A stretch of DNA of 64,000 nucleotides. It comes from Hyphomonas sp. (GTDB taxonomy: Bacteria > Pseudomonadota > Alphaproteobacteria > Caulobacterales > Hyphomonadaceae). Positions 29,103-38,906 of the stretch are shown piece after piece. The position numbers were made by a program, and so were the translations under genes. The notes below the pieces were generated by a model. The model saw nothing but the letters and a program-made list of their open reading frames with translations, had not been told where the DNA came from and did no database searches. The DNA lies in NCBI RefSeq assembly GCF_016125515.1, contig NZ_WGLO01000006.1, positions 50,097 to 114,096 on the forward strand, in the 5' to 3' direction. Position 1 is the first letter of the stretch. Each line of letters begins with the position of its first letter.

Positions 29103-30329
29103 ATGAGGCAAGTTTTGAAGTTCAAATCCGCGATATCCAGCGAGAGCGACACTGCGGAAGCTTGCGAGTCGATCCTGGGCGATCTTCTTGCCGACCGTTC
29201 TGACGAGCCCGATCTCTTGTTTGTATTTGCCAGCTGCACCCACAATATTGGCGCCATTCGACAGCTTGTTTCGAGCCGACTTCCGGATGCGCAGATCCAC
29301 GGGGGAACGAGCTGCCGCGGTTCCATGAATGAAGAGCGTGTAGAATTGTCTGGTGGGTTTGCACTAAGCGCCTTAGCTGTTTGGGACCCTGACGGGGCCT
29401 ACGGATCGAGTGCCAGAGCCTGTGGCGACAATCCGAAGCTCGCGGCCAGGCAAGCCTTGTTGTCTGCACTTGAACAGGCAGGTCGGCCGGGAGAGGTGCC
29501 AGACCTGGTCTGGCTGACTGCGGCGCCGGGCCAGGAGGAGTTGGCGGTCGAGGCTATCAAGGAGGTCGTGGGCGATCGGGCGTTGATCGTAGGTGGGTCA
29601 AGCGCTGACAATGACATTTCGGGGCAGTGGTGCCAGTTTACGAGAGAAGCGCAGTTTTGTGAGGGGCTGGCGGTCACGGCAATGTTCATCACAGGGGCTG
29701 TGTCTAGTGTGTTTCAATGCGGCTACGCTTCGGCTGGCCGTTCTGGTCGCGTAACAAAATCTGACAAGAGGCGTCTTTACGAGATCGATCATCGGCCCGC
29801 CGGCGATGTATATTTTGATTGGTCCGATCGCCCGGCTCCGCATTTAACCAATGGGGATGATCCAAAAGGATTATTGCCAGACTCGACGCTGATCCCGCTC
29901 GGCAAGGTGTCCGGAGATCTGGCCTCCGTGCCGTTCCATTTGCTGTTGCATCCCGCTGCTGTCCATGCGGATGGCTCGTTAGATTTGTTCGCGGATGTCC
30001 AGGAGGGCGATGAAGTCTTTTTGATGCAAGGGACGAAACAAAGCATTGTCGCGCGCGCTGGCCGACTAGCGTGCCTGGCCCGGGCTGACCTGCAGTCCAA
30101 GGGCGCACAATGCTCGTGCGCTCTGATCGTTTTCTGCGGCGGCTGCATGCTTGCAGTGGAGGAGGAAATGGAAACCGTGCGGCGCAGCATCGCTGACACT
30201 TTGGGGCCTATTCCGTTTTTGGTTATGTTTTCATTCGGTGAACAAGGGCAGGTTTTGGGCGGCCAGTCCCAGCATGCAAATCTGATGATATCTTGCACAA
30301 TCTTCGGCAATCCGGCGGTTGTCGGATGA
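29103..30329 (+). CDS. FIST-domain sensory protein
   Basis: A 408-residue soluble protein with FIST_N (about residues 35-220) and FIST_C (about 230-390), a domain pair proposed to bind small ligands in signal-transduction proteins. Visible family features are FVFASCTHNIGAIRQLVSSR, IHGGTSCRGSMNEE, ALIVGGSSADNDISGQW, AGDVYFDW and, near the end, IVFCGGCMLA and LVMFSFGEQGQVLGGQSQHA. It ends with an ATGA overlap onto the hybrid kinase gene, so the two are translationally coupled and probably form one sensory complex. The ATG is only one base after GGAGG, so an alternative start a few codons away is possible. Confidence 0.85.
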   Translation: MRQVLKFKSAISSESDTAEACESILGDLLADRSDEPDLLFVFASCTHNIGAIRQLVSSRLPDAQIHGGTSCRGSMNEERVELSGGFALSALAVWDPDGAYGSSARACGDNPKLAARQALLSALEQAGRPGEVPDLVWLTAAPGQEELAVEAIKEVVGDRALIVGGSSADNDISGQWCQFTREAQFCEGLAVTAMFITGAVSSVFQCGYASAGRSGRVTKSDKRRLYEIDHRPAGDVYFDWSDRPAPHLTNGDDPKGLLPDSTLIPLGKVSGDLASVPFHLLLHPAAVHADGSLDLFADVQEGDEVFLMQGTKQSIVARAGRLACLARADLQSKGAQCSCALIVFCGGCMLAVEEEMETVRRSIADTLGPIPFLVMFSFGEQGQVLGGQSQHANLMISCTIFGNPAVVG

Positions 30330-33300
30330 TGTCGGAATCTGAGGTTTTGAGATCTGCATTATTCGAGGTCGAGTTCTCCAGATCGAGAGAAGCGAGATCA
30401 AAGAAGGAAAATGAGTTGCTTCTCGCCATTTTGCGGCATGAGCACTCAGACCTGGATCCCGATGAAGCGATCGGTGTGACGCTCGCCGCGATCCGGGACG
30501 CGCTTGAGGCGGATGCGTCAATAGTCCTCTCGGTTGATCGCGTGTCGGGAACGGCGCGGATTGGTTACGCCACGCATCCTGAGCTTGTCGGAGTATCGTG
30601 GTATTCGGGCGCCGAGCCGTTCTCGAAGCTGCGCGTGATTGCCGATGTCAGTCTTGTCCCGACGCGCGTTGACTGGCCTTCGAAGATCATGTGTTTTCGC
30701 AGCTGGGTTTCTACGACGATTGGCCAGTCCGCTGAGGCATTTACGGTTCTCGCTTGCGTGTCGCATAACAAGGGCGCTGCTGGCCCACTTGAGGTGCAGC
30801 TCTTCAAGCGCGCAGCGGCTGCATTCTCTCAGACGATTCAGCACACGCGATTGCGACTGCAGAACATAGCATTGGCTGGGGCGTTGTCGGGCGGACGAGC
30901 GCAGTCCGAGTTCGTTGTCGCTAGAAATCTCGACCCCGGATTTGAGGCAATCAACAGCGCCTTTCACAGACTTGCAGAGGCGCAGGATCTCATCGTTCAG
31001 ATCCTTGCCGATCTGCTGAGTGTGAAGAGCGAAGAAATTGATGAGGCTGTCCAAAGATCGCTCGATAGAATGGGCAACTTACTTCGATTGCAGCGCGTCT
31101 GCTTGCTGAAGCTTAACGCAGATGGTGACTTCGAATGTGCCTATCTTTGGCACGGCGATGGCGCTGATCATCTTTTTGGCGAGGCTGAATTCAAAAGCGC
31201 CGCTCGGTTGTTCGACCACTATCCGTTGCTCAAAGAAGGCCAGCCTTGTTACATTTCGGACGGGTTTGCTTCGGAGGAATCGGACGCCGCAGCGCGCCCA
31301 ACCCAGCGAGGGCCTTGCGGCAGGGTGCTCGGCGTCCCGATCCTGCGGGAGAGCAGCATATTTGGAATCGCAACCTTCACATCGTCTTCAGGTGAGCGTG
31401 AATTTTTAACGGGCGAGATCAATCTGCTGCGCTCCTTGGCCAGCGTCGTCGGCAGCCTGTTGGTACGAAAGGCTGTCGAAGCGGCCATCGCGGACAGTCA
31501 AGTGGAGCTCTACCGCCAGTCCTGTAAATTGCGCACGACGTTAGACGCGCTGCCGGATCTGGTTGTTGAACTCGATCAGGACCGTCGTATGACGAGCTTC
31601 TATTCCGACCGGATGTCAGCCTTGGTTGACAATCCCGGATCCTATATCGGTTCCCGGGCAGAGGATGTGCTTCCCCGAAGCGCGGCGGCTAAAATAAATG
31701 CGGTGCTGCATCATGTGGAAGCGAGCGGGCAGACATCAGACGTTGTGTTCTTCTTGCGCCTCAAACGGCAAGGGCACTGGTTCAACGTTTCGATTTCGCG
31801 CCGGCCCATGGAGCGCAACGAGGGTAAATGTGGCTATCTTGCGGTGATCCGGGACGTCACGCGTGAACATAAGCAGATTGAGGAGATTGAACGTCTCGGC
31901 AGCATTGTGCGGCGCACGTCGAATCTGGTGATCATCACCAATGCGAACCGAGAAATCGTTTGGGTGAACGAGGCTTTTGAAAAGCGTTCAGGTTACGCGC
32001 TCGACGAGGTGGTCGGGCGCCGTCCGGGTGAGGTATTGCAAGGTGATTTAAGCGATCCTCGTACAGTTGAAGCGATGCGGACTGCGTTTAGCCGCCGTAG
32101 CGCAATTCAATGCGAAATCCTGAATTATGACCGCTCAGGTCAGCCCTATTGGGTGGATATGGATATCCACCCCACTTGGGACACGTCGGGCGAACTTTCG
32201 GGCTATATGGCTGTTCAGACTGATATTACGGAACGCAAGGTAAGGCTGGATCAGCTAGAGCGGTCGGAACGCCAGGCACGCGCTGATCTCGCGGCGGCCA
32301 CAGATGCCTCCCGCGATGGCATCGCCGTTACAGATGCCGACGGCCTCTTTGTGTACATGAACTCTGCCCATCAGGAGATGTTCGGAATTTCTTCTGAGCA
32401 TTTGATCATCGGCCAGCATTGGAGTGTCCTTTATTCGGCCGAAAAGCTCGCATTCCTTCAGAATCATGCCTTCCCTGTGCTGCAAAGCCGGGGCGCTTGG
32501 AAAGGTGAGATCGCTGGACTTCGGTTCGACGGTAGCACGATCGAGCAAGAGGTTTCTCTGACATTGAAGAGTGATGGTGGCATTGTTTGCATTACGCGTG
32601 ATATTGCTGAAAGGCTCTTTGCTGAAAGCGAGCGAACGCACCTTCAAGAAGCCTTGCAGTTGGCGCAGCGCCGCGAGGCGCTCAGTCAAGTTGCGGCTGG
32701 TTTGGCCCATGATTTCAACAATTTGATCGCGTCGATTTCCGGCTCTGCGACTTTGATTGAGCGGGCGTCGGAAGGCGGCTCGAATGAACATGCCCGCCGT
32801 ATTTTGCTTGCGACGCAAAGAGCTTCAGAGCTTGTCCATCGATTGCTCGCCCAGGGCGCGCGGGTCCCCGACCGCCAGCTGTTGAGCCTCTCAGAGCGTA
32901 TCGCCGAAGCCGCCGATTTGCTGCGCGCTGGTCTGCGGTCAGGCACTCGCCTCATCCTGAATTTGCCAGATCCGGACCTCGAACTGGAAGCGGATCCGAC
33001 CGATGTGCTGCAAATCCTTTTGAATCTCGGTGTGAACGCACGCGATGCACTTCCAGATGGTTTGGAACGCCCAGAAATATCCCTCTCCGCAAGGACGGCA
33101 CTTCCAGGTGACATGTCGGGTAAGCCAGTCGTCGGATCTCTCGTTGGCGGGATTGACTATGCTGTCCTGGAAGTTTCCGACAATGGCATGGGGATGGACG
33201 CCGGTCTTTGCGATCAGGTCTTCCAACCCTATTTTACAACCAAGGGCGATGGAGGAAGCGGATTGGGACTCGCGATCGTATCCAGCATCGTGGACGCAAA

Positions 33301-33823
33301 TTCAGGAGCCATATTCGTTGTGTCGTCACCGGGCTCTGGAACCACTATCAAGATCATGTGGCCAATGACTTCGATTGCGCGATCGAGTAGCATCGCAGAT
33401 GCCGATATGCTTCCGGTTGTGGCTCAACTCGAAAACTGGTCGGTTCTATTAGTCGACGACAATGAGGATGTCCTGGACGTTCTTACAGTGTTTTTTGAGA
33501 AGGCAGGCGCGGAAGTTGCGGCTGTATCCGATCCAGAGGTGGCACTTGAAGCCCTGCAAGAAGCTCCTGAAGCGTGGGACCTTCTCATTACGGACTTTGA
33601 CATGCCAACGATGACGGGTGCCGAACTAGCACGTCGCGCCAAGAACTTGCGAAGGGATCTTCCGATCATTCTCATGACCGGGTATCCCGATTGGCGAAGT
33701 AGGACATCGGTTGGGTCGGATAAACTCTTTGAGCTGATTGTCGGCAAACGAATTGCCCCTGATCGCCTCATCACATTGGCATCAAGTATACTGGGCAAAG
33801 CGTGTTATGACCAATCAGAGTAA
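30326..33823 (+). CDS. GAF/PAS hybrid histidine kinase
   Basis: A 1165-residue soluble hybrid kinase. In order: GAF-like domain (about 30-180), second GAF (240-385), PAS (400-515), PAS (525-640, with GRRPGEVLQGDLSDPRTVEA, a LOV-like region lacking the photoactive cysteine), PAS (655-765), HisKA (phosphoacceptor His795 in SQVAAGLAHDFNNLIASISG), HATPase (LEVSDNGMGMDAGL, GGSGLGLAIVSSIVD) and a C-terminal receiver (Asp1090 in WDLLITDFDMPTMTGAEL). No membrane segments are present. It overlaps the FIST gene upstream and the response regulator downstream by 17 bp. Ligand delivery by FIST and output through the LuxR regulator are inferred from gene order. Confidence 0.88.
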   Translation: MMSESEVLRSALFEVEFSRSREARSKKENELLLAILRHEHSDLDPDEAIGVTLAAIRDALEADASIVLSVDRVSGTARIGYATHPELVGVSWYSGAEPFSKLRVIADVSLVPTRVDWPSKIMCFRSWVSTTIGQSAEAFTVLACVSHNKGAAGPLEVQLFKRAAAAFSQTIQHTRLRLQNIALAGALSGGRAQSEFVVARNLDPGFEAINSAFHRLAEAQDLIVQILADLLSVKSEEIDEAVQRSLDRMGNLLRLQRVCLLKLNADGDFECAYLWHGDGADHLFGEAEFKSAARLFDHYPLLKEGQPCYISDGFASEESDAAARPTQRGPCGRVLGVPILRESSIFGIATFTSSSGEREFLTGEINLLRSLASVVGSLLVRKAVEAAIADSQVELYRQSCKLRTTLDALPDLVVELDQDRRMTSFYSDRMSALVDNPGSYIGSRAEDVLPRSAAAKINAVLHHVEASGQTSDVVFFLRLKRQGHWFNVSISRRPMERNEGKCGYLAVIRDVTREHKQIEEIERLGSIVRRTSNLVIITNANREIVWVNEAFEKRSGYALDEVVGRRPGEVLQGDLSDPRTVEAMRTAFSRRSAIQCEILNYDRSGQPYWVDMDIHPTWDTSGELSGYMAVQTDITERKVRLDQLERSERQARADLAAATDASRDGIAVTDADGLFVYMNSAHQEMFGISSEHLIIGQHWSVLYSAEKLAFLQNHAFPVLQSRGAWKGEIAGLRFDGSTIEQEVSLTLKSDGGIVCITRDIAERLFAESERTHLQEALQLAQRREALSQVAAGLAHDFNNLIASISGSATLIERASEGGSNEHARRILLATQRASELVHRLLAQGARVPDRQLLSLSERIAEAADLLRAGLRSGTRLILNLPDPDLELEADPTDVLQILLNLGVNARDALPDGLERPEISLSARTALPGDMSGKPVVGSLVGGIDYAVLEVSDNGMGMDAGLCDQVFQPYFTTKGDGGSGLGLAIVSSIVDANSGAIFVVSSPGSGTTIKIMWPMTSIARSSSIADADMLPVVAQLENWSVLLVDDNEDVLDVLTVFFEKAGAEVAAVSDPEVALEALQEAPEAWDLLITDFDMPTMTGAELARRAKNLRRDLPIILMTGYPDWRSRTSVGSDKLFELIVGKRIAPDRLITLASSILGKACYDQSE

Positions 33824-34433
33824 GTGCAGAATCCTGTTTGCAGACGATCATGAGCTGCTGCGAGATACGCTCGCCGTTTACCTGCGTCAGGAAGCTTCGA
33901 TGGATGTCGTTGCGGTTTCGGACTTTGATGAGGCGGCGAGCACGTGGCGACGTGATGGCCCGTTCGATCTTGTCCTGCTTGATTACCGCATGCCCGGAAT
34001 GAACGGTCTGGAGGGTTTGAAACTGGCGCTTTCTGAAGGTGTGCGTGTCGCATTGATCTCAGGATTCGTAGTCCGGCACGTTATTGAAGAGGTTTCCAGC
34101 CTGAAGGCTGCAGGTTTCCTCTCAAAGACGATGCCTGCAGCGTCATTTGCAAGTGCCATTCGGTACATGATCACAGGTGGAGCGTTCTTTACACCGCAAG
34201 CACTTTTGGGATCGAAGGATGCCGATCAGCGCCCACTTGCGAGAGCCTTGACCAACCGCGAGCATCAAGTGCTCAGGCAGATCTGCACAGGTCGGTCAGA
34301 CAAGGAGATTGCCCGCGAACTCGGAATCCAAACCCCGACTGTTAAATTGCATTTGAAGATGATCTTCAGAAAGCTCGGTGTCCAAAATCGGACCCAGGCC
34401 GCACTCATTGCGATGGATGCGCTTATGTTCTGA
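33807..34433 (+). CDS. LuxR/NarL-type response regulator (second of the locus)
   Basis: A 208-residue response regulator. The receiver has LFADDHELLRDTLAVYLRQE, the phospho-accepting aspartate in DLVLLDYRMPGMNGLEGLKL, and the Lys in AAGFLSKTMPAASFA. The HTH reads ALTNREHQVLRQICTGRSDK then EIARELGIQTPTVKLHLKMI. The start at 33807 overlaps the kinase gene by 17 bp. It is a paralogue of the divergently encoded regulator at 28256, and the likely phosphotransfer target of the hybrid kinase. Confidence 0.87.
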   Translation: MTNQSKCRILFADDHELLRDTLAVYLRQEASMDVVAVSDFDEAASTWRRDGPFDLVLLDYRMPGMNGLEGLKLALSEGVRVALISGFVVRHVIEEVSSLKAAGFLSKTMPAASFASAIRYMITGGAFFTPQALLGSKDADQRPLARALTNREHQVLRQICTGRSDKEIARELGIQTPTVKLHLKMIFRKLGVQNRTQAALIAMDALMF

Positions 34434-34774
34434 TCGGGTTCGCAGCGGCAATAGGATTTGTGCCCCGGGGCGTGTGTCGCCCAGGGTGCGCGCTTCGCGG
34501 CCGGCGCAACAAGCCTCGGCGATTGCGAATGGGCCTTTGAAGCGCGGCCTCGAGCATTGGCGCGGATTGCTGGAAAGCCGCAAGACGCCGATGTCTGGCC
34601 GCGCGCGTTCTGAGGGCAAATTTGCCGGGTTGGGATGCTCTTGACTTGCCGCCGCCCGCCGGCGAGGCGTTTCAGTTTGGGGCTCGCCCCTGATTTCTTG
34701 GGCGGAGACAGCCCGCCCCTTCATTCCGTTCGTGAAATCGGATAGGGCCTCCGCCAGAGAGAGAACCCATACCC
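34434..34774. other. Intergenic region upstream of release factor 3
   Basis: About 340 bp with no supported gene. The left part follows the response regulator; the right part should hold the prfC promoter. No terminator with a T-tract or RNA gene was recognised. Confidence 0.5.
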
Positions 34775-36373
34775 ATGTCGCATGTGACTGAAGCCGCCCG
34801 GCGGCGCACCTTTGCCATCATCTCGCACCCGGACGCGGGCAAGACGACCCTGACGGAGAACCTGCTGCTGGCGGGCGGCGCCATCCGTGCGGCCGGTGAG
34901 GTTGCGGCGCGCGGCCAGACGCGGCGGACGCGTTCGGACTGGATGAAGATCGAGCGCGACCGGGGCATCTCGGTTTCGGCCTCGGTGATGTCGTTCGAGT
35001 TTGACGGTTACATGTTCAACCTGCTCGACACGCCGGGCCACGAAGACTTCTCCGAAGATACCTACCGCACGCTGACGGCTGCCGACTGCGCGGTCATGGT
35101 GCTTGACGCCGCCAAGGGGATCGAGCCGCAGACGCTGAAACTTTTCGAGGTGTGCCGGATGCGCGACATCCCGATCGTCACGTTCATCAACAAGATGGAC
35201 CGTGAAGCGCAGGAGCCGCTTTCGCTGCTGGACGAGGTGCAGGACAAGCTGCAGCTTGATACCGCGCCGCTGTTCTGGCCCGCCGCGAGCGGCCAGCGCT
35301 TTGCAGGCATGCTGGATCTGGAGCGCAGCCAGTTCCTGCAGTTCGAGCGCCGCGTGGGCGAGCCCGCCCGGATCGGTCCGGCGACCGAGATTGCGGGCGA
35401 TGACGCGACCCTGAAGGCGAACCTCGATCCCTACGTCTACGAAGAGCTGACCGAAGGCATCGAGATGGCCCGCAGCCTGCTGCCGGCCTTCGACCGCACG
35501 GCCTTCATCGAGGGCAACATGACACCGATCGTGTTCGGGTCGGCTCTGCGTTATTTCGGGGTGGCTGAACTGCTCCGTACGCTGCATACCTATGCGCCCC
35601 AGCCGCGCGACCAGATGGCCACGCGCAAGGGCGAGACGATCAAGGTGCATGCCGAGGACCCGTCCGTGAGCGGATTTGTGTTCAAGATCCAGGCAAACAT
35701 GGACCCCAATCACCGCGACCGCGTCGCGTTCCTGCGGCTCTGCTCGGGCGAGTTCCAGCGTGGCATGCGCCTGAAGACCAGCAGCGGCAAACAGTTGAAT
35801 ATCCACAATCCGCTGATGTTCATGGCGCAGGACCGGGAGATCGCCGAGACGGCCTATGCGGGTGACGTGATCGGTGTGCCCAACCACGGCCAACTGCGCG
35901 TCGGCGACTCCCTGTCTGAAAGCGGCGACATCCAGTTCGCCGGCATTCCGAACTTCGCGCCCGAACTCCTGCGCCGCGCGCGGGTGAAGGACCCGATGAA
36001 GGCGAAGCACCTGCGCAAGGCGCTCGAGAGCCTCGCCGAGGAAGGCGTGACGCAGCTGTTCACGCCGCAGATCGGGTCGGACATGATCGTCGGCGCCGTC
36101 GGCCAGCTGCAGTTCGAGGTGATGATCGAGCGGATGACGGCCGAATATGGCCTCGAAGTGATGTTCGAGCCGGCGCCTTACAACGTGGCGCGCTGGCTCA
36201 GCAGCGACGATCCTGACAAGCTGGAAGCCTTCCTGGAGAAGAACAAGTCCGCCTCAGGCAGCGATCTCGATGGCGCGCCGGTCTATCTGGCGAAGAATGC
36301 CTGGGACGTGGGCTACGCGCAGGAAAAGAACCCGGGGATCCGGTTCACGGCTACGAAAGAACGGTCGGTCTAG
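34775..36373 (+). CDS. prfC: Peptide chain release factor 3
   Basis: A 532-residue translational GTPase that removes RF1/RF2 from the ribosome. G1 is SHPDAGKTTLTENLLLAGG, the switch region RGISVSASVMSFEFDGYM, G3 NLLDTPGHEDFSEDTY, G4 FINKMDREAQEPLSLL. The length is normal. A short GAGAGAGAACC lies before the start. It overlaps the convergent PAN-domain gene by 4 bp at its end. Confidence 0.96.
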   Translation: MSHVTEAARRRTFAIISHPDAGKTTLTENLLLAGGAIRAAGEVAARGQTRRTRSDWMKIERDRGISVSASVMSFEFDGYMFNLLDTPGHEDFSEDTYRTLTAADCAVMVLDAAKGIEPQTLKLFEVCRMRDIPIVTFINKMDREAQEPLSLLDEVQDKLQLDTAPLFWPAASGQRFAGMLDLERSQFLQFERRVGEPARIGPATEIAGDDATLKANLDPYVYEELTEGIEMARSLLPAFDRTAFIEGNMTPIVFGSALRYFGVAELLRTLHTYAPQPRDQMATRKGETIKVHAEDPSVSGFVFKIQANMDPNHRDRVAFLRLCSGEFQRGMRLKTSSGKQLNIHNPLMFMAQDREIAETAYAGDVIGVPNHGQLRVGDSLSESGDIQFAGIPNFAPELLRRARVKDPMKAKHLRKALESLAEEGVTQLFTPQIGSDMIVGAVGQLQFEVMIERMTAEYGLEVMFEPAPYNVARWLSSDDPDKLEAFLEKNKSASGSDLDGAPVYLAKNAWDVGYAQEKNPGIRFTATKERSV

Positions 36374-36828
36374 TTGGCCGGAGGCGGTTCGGCGCTTTCG
36401 CCGGCGAGGTCTTCGGCGGGCGCATCGACTTCAACCGTCGTCTCGCCCCAGAAACCCGCGTCGAGACGCGGCGAGATGCCGGAGGTTGCGAGCAGGTTTT
36501 CTTCGCGCTTGCCGCCGCCCTGCTTGAGTTCGCAGCGCGCACCGGCGCTGCCATAGGCTTCGACGAAGGACCAAGCCTGGCAGAGGCCATCCTCGCCGCA
36601 AGCCACCTGGCAATCGAGCGCGGTGGTGCCGGTATCGACGCGGTAGGCGGCGCCGTGGCGGTAGATGCCGGCTTCGAAGCCGGGTGTGGCAGGGCCGCCC
36701 GTCATGGAGGTCTCGGTTGCCGTCAGCCGGTCGATTTCGGGCGACGACACCGCCTTGCGGGCCACGCCGTCAGCTCCGGCAACGAGGCCGATACACGCGG
36801 TGGCGGCGAACAGCATGGCGAGACGCAT
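36370..36828 (-). CDS. Secreted PAN/apple-domain protein
   Basis: A 152-residue exported protein. After a signal peptide (MRLAMLFAATACIGLVAGAD), a single PAN_4-like module contains DCQVACGEDGLCQAWSFVEA and ARCELKQGGGKREENLLATS, with the cysteine spacing of apple domains in alphaproteobacteria, usually linked to protein or carbohydrate binding. The acidic, proline-rich C terminus (ESAEPPPAN) looks disordered. Convergent with prfC, overlapping stops. Confidence 0.7.
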   Translation of the reverse strand: MRLAMLFAATACIGLVAGADGVARKAVSSPEIDRLTATETSMTGGPATPGFEAGIYRHGAAYRVDTGTTALDCQVACGEDGLCQAWSFVEAYGSAGARCELKQGGGKREENLLATSGISPRLDAGFWGETTVEVDAPAEDLAGESAEPPPAN

Positions 36829-36909
36829 GGAACACTCCTGCAGGCAATCTATCAGGCGGGACGATAGCCGGGGGGCGTTAACGAAGCGTTTGCCTTGCCG
36901 GAGCGGGTG

Positions 36910-38727
36910 TCAGCTGGTCATGCGCTCGCGTTTTTCCTCGATTTCCAGCCATTCCAGCTCGATCTCTTCCAGCCGGGTGCGGGCGGCGGCGGCGCGGTTG
37001 GATTTGGTGTTGAAGGCCGCCGCGTCGCGGGCGTAGAGATCGGAATCTGCAAGATCGGCTTCCAGCTGGGCGATTTCGGCCTGCAGCTTGGGGATCAGCC
37101 CGTCGATCTCTTTCTGGCGGTGTTCGTCCTTGAAGGAGAGCTTGGTCTGGGGCTTTGGTTTGGCAGCGGGCGCCGGCGAAGCCTTCGCGGAGGCGGCGCG
37201 CTGGGCCGCCTTGCGGCGCACGCCGGCGAGCTGTTGCTGCGCATCGCTCCAGCCGCCAGCGGTCTGGATCCACTCGCCGCCGCCGAGCGGACACAGGCAG
37301 CTGGTGACCGTGGAGTCCAGGAAGGCGCGGTCGTGGCTGACCAGGATCAGCGTGCCCTCATAGGCCAGCAGCATGTCTTCCAGCAGGTCCAGCGTCTGCA
37401 TGTCGAGATCGTTGGTCGGTTCGTCCATCACCAGGAGGTTCGAGGTCTGGGCGAGGCCGAGGGCCAGGGCGAGGCGGTTGCGCTCGCCGCCCGACAGCGC
37501 GCCAACCGGCTGGCGCAGCTGTTCGGGGCTGAACAGGAAATCCTTCGCATAGGCTGCGACGTGGCGCTGATGGCCTTGCACGTTGATCGAGTCGCCGCCC
37601 ATCGGGGCGAGCGCTTCCCAGATCGTATCGGTGGCCTTCAGGTGGTCACGCGTCTGGTCCTGATAGGTCACCTGCAGCGTTTTCGAGTGGGTCACCGTGC
37701 CGGCATCCGGCGCGATCTCGCCCAGCAGCAGCCGCACGAGTGTGGTCTTGCCGGCACCGTTGGGGCCGATGATGCCGATCCGGTCGCCGCGCAGGATGCG
37801 CAGGTCTAGGTCTTTTGCGATCACGAGCGGGCCATCTGCGGTCTGGAAGGTCTTCGACAGGCCTTTGACCTCGATGACCTTCTTGCTCATCGCGCCGCCC
37901 GCATCCGCGCTGAACTCGGCGGTCGCCTTGCGGTCATTGAGGGCGCTGCGCATGGCGGCGTGCTGCACGCGCATGTCCTTCAGCCGGGCAAGGCGGCCCT
38001 GGTTACGTTTGCGCCGTCCGGTAACGCCGCGCGCCAGCCAGTGCTGCTCGTCCTTCAACTGCGTCGTCATCCGGCGCATCTGGCGTTCGTCTTCCAGTTC
38101 GACCTGCTCGGCCCATTCGTCGAACTTCACGTAGCCTTCGGGGCTTTTCAGCACCTTGCCCTGGCGCAGCCACAGCGTGTTGGTGGACACCGTCTCCAGG
38201 AAGCGCCGGTCGTGGCTGACCACCAGCACGACGCCGTTGAATGCCTTGAGGCGCGTCTCAAGCGCCTCGATCATCGGCACATCCAGATGGTTCGTCGGCT
38301 CATCCAGCAGCAGGATGGTCGGCTCCTGCGCGAAGGCCTTCGCCAGCGCGGCGCGGCGCTTCTGCCCGCCGGACAGGGTTTTCGGATCGGCTTTCGGATC
38401 GATGTCGAAGGCCATGATCTCGGCCTCGGCCACATAGGCGCCATCCAGCCCGTCGGCGACATAGTCGAGCACTGTTTCGAAGCCGGAGACATCTGGCTCC
38501 TGCGCGACCGTGGCATAGGTGATACCGGGCTGGCGCCAGACTTCGCCGGAGTCGGGCTCGATCACTTCGGAGATGATTTTCATCAGCGTCGACTTGCCGG
38601 CGCCATTTCGCCCCACCAGCGCCGCGCGCTCGCCCTTGGACAGCGACAGCGTCACGCCTTCGAACAGCGGGCTGCTGCCCAGCGTGAGGCGGACATCAGT
38701 GAGGGAAATCAGGGGGGGCTGGGCCAT
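36910..38727 (-). CDS. uup: ABC-F ATPase, Uup-like
   Basis: A 605-residue soluble protein with two ABC ATPase domains and no membrane segments. Walker A motifs are LVGRNGAGKSTLMK and IIGPNGAGKTTLVR; signatures LSGGQKRRAALAKA and LSGGERNRLALALG; Walker B ILLLDEPTNHLDVP and LLVMDEPTNDLDMQ. The C-terminal region has a coiled coil (EIDGLIPKLQAEIAQLEADL, LEEIELEWLEIEEKRERM) as in Uup, rather than the EttA layout. ABC-F proteins act on the ribosome; a precise role is not known here. Confidence 0.88.
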   Translation of the reverse strand: MAQPPLISLTDVRLTLGSSPLFEGVTLSLSKGERAALVGRNGAGKSTLMKIISEVIEPDSGEVWRQPGITYATVAQEPDVSGFETVLDYVADGLDGAYVAEAEIMAFDIDPKADPKTLSGGQKRRAALAKAFAQEPTILLLDEPTNHLDVPMIEALETRLKAFNGVVLVVSHDRRFLETVSTNTLWLRQGKVLKSPEGYVKFDEWAEQVELEDERQMRRMTTQLKDEQHWLARGVTGRRKRNQGRLARLKDMRVQHAAMRSALNDRKATAEFSADAGGAMSKKVIEVKGLSKTFQTADGPLVIAKDLDLRILRGDRIGIIGPNGAGKTTLVRLLLGEIAPDAGTVTHSKTLQVTYQDQTRDHLKATDTIWEALAPMGGDSINVQGHQRHVAAYAKDFLFSPEQLRQPVGALSGGERNRLALALGLAQTSNLLVMDEPTNDLDMQTLDLLEDMLLAYEGTLILVSHDRAFLDSTVTSCLCPLGGGEWIQTAGGWSDAQQQLAGVRRKAAQRAASAKASPAPAAKPKPQTKLSFKDEHRQKEIDGLIPKLQAEIAQLEADLADSDLYARDAAAFNTKSNRAAAARTRLEEIELEWLEIEEKRERMTS

Positions 38728-38906
38728 GACGGGGAGATAGCGCGCAGCCCGGGGCGGCGCTAGGGGCGCACGGAGTCTGGTTAATTCGTGCTGTTGGCGA
38801 ACTGGTCACCAAATTGCAGGCTTTTGAGGGAATTCATGCAGCGGGGCCGGGCAAACCCGTCCATTCCGGGCGTATAAGCCCGATTTCAGGCCCTGGAGTA
38901 TCTGTG

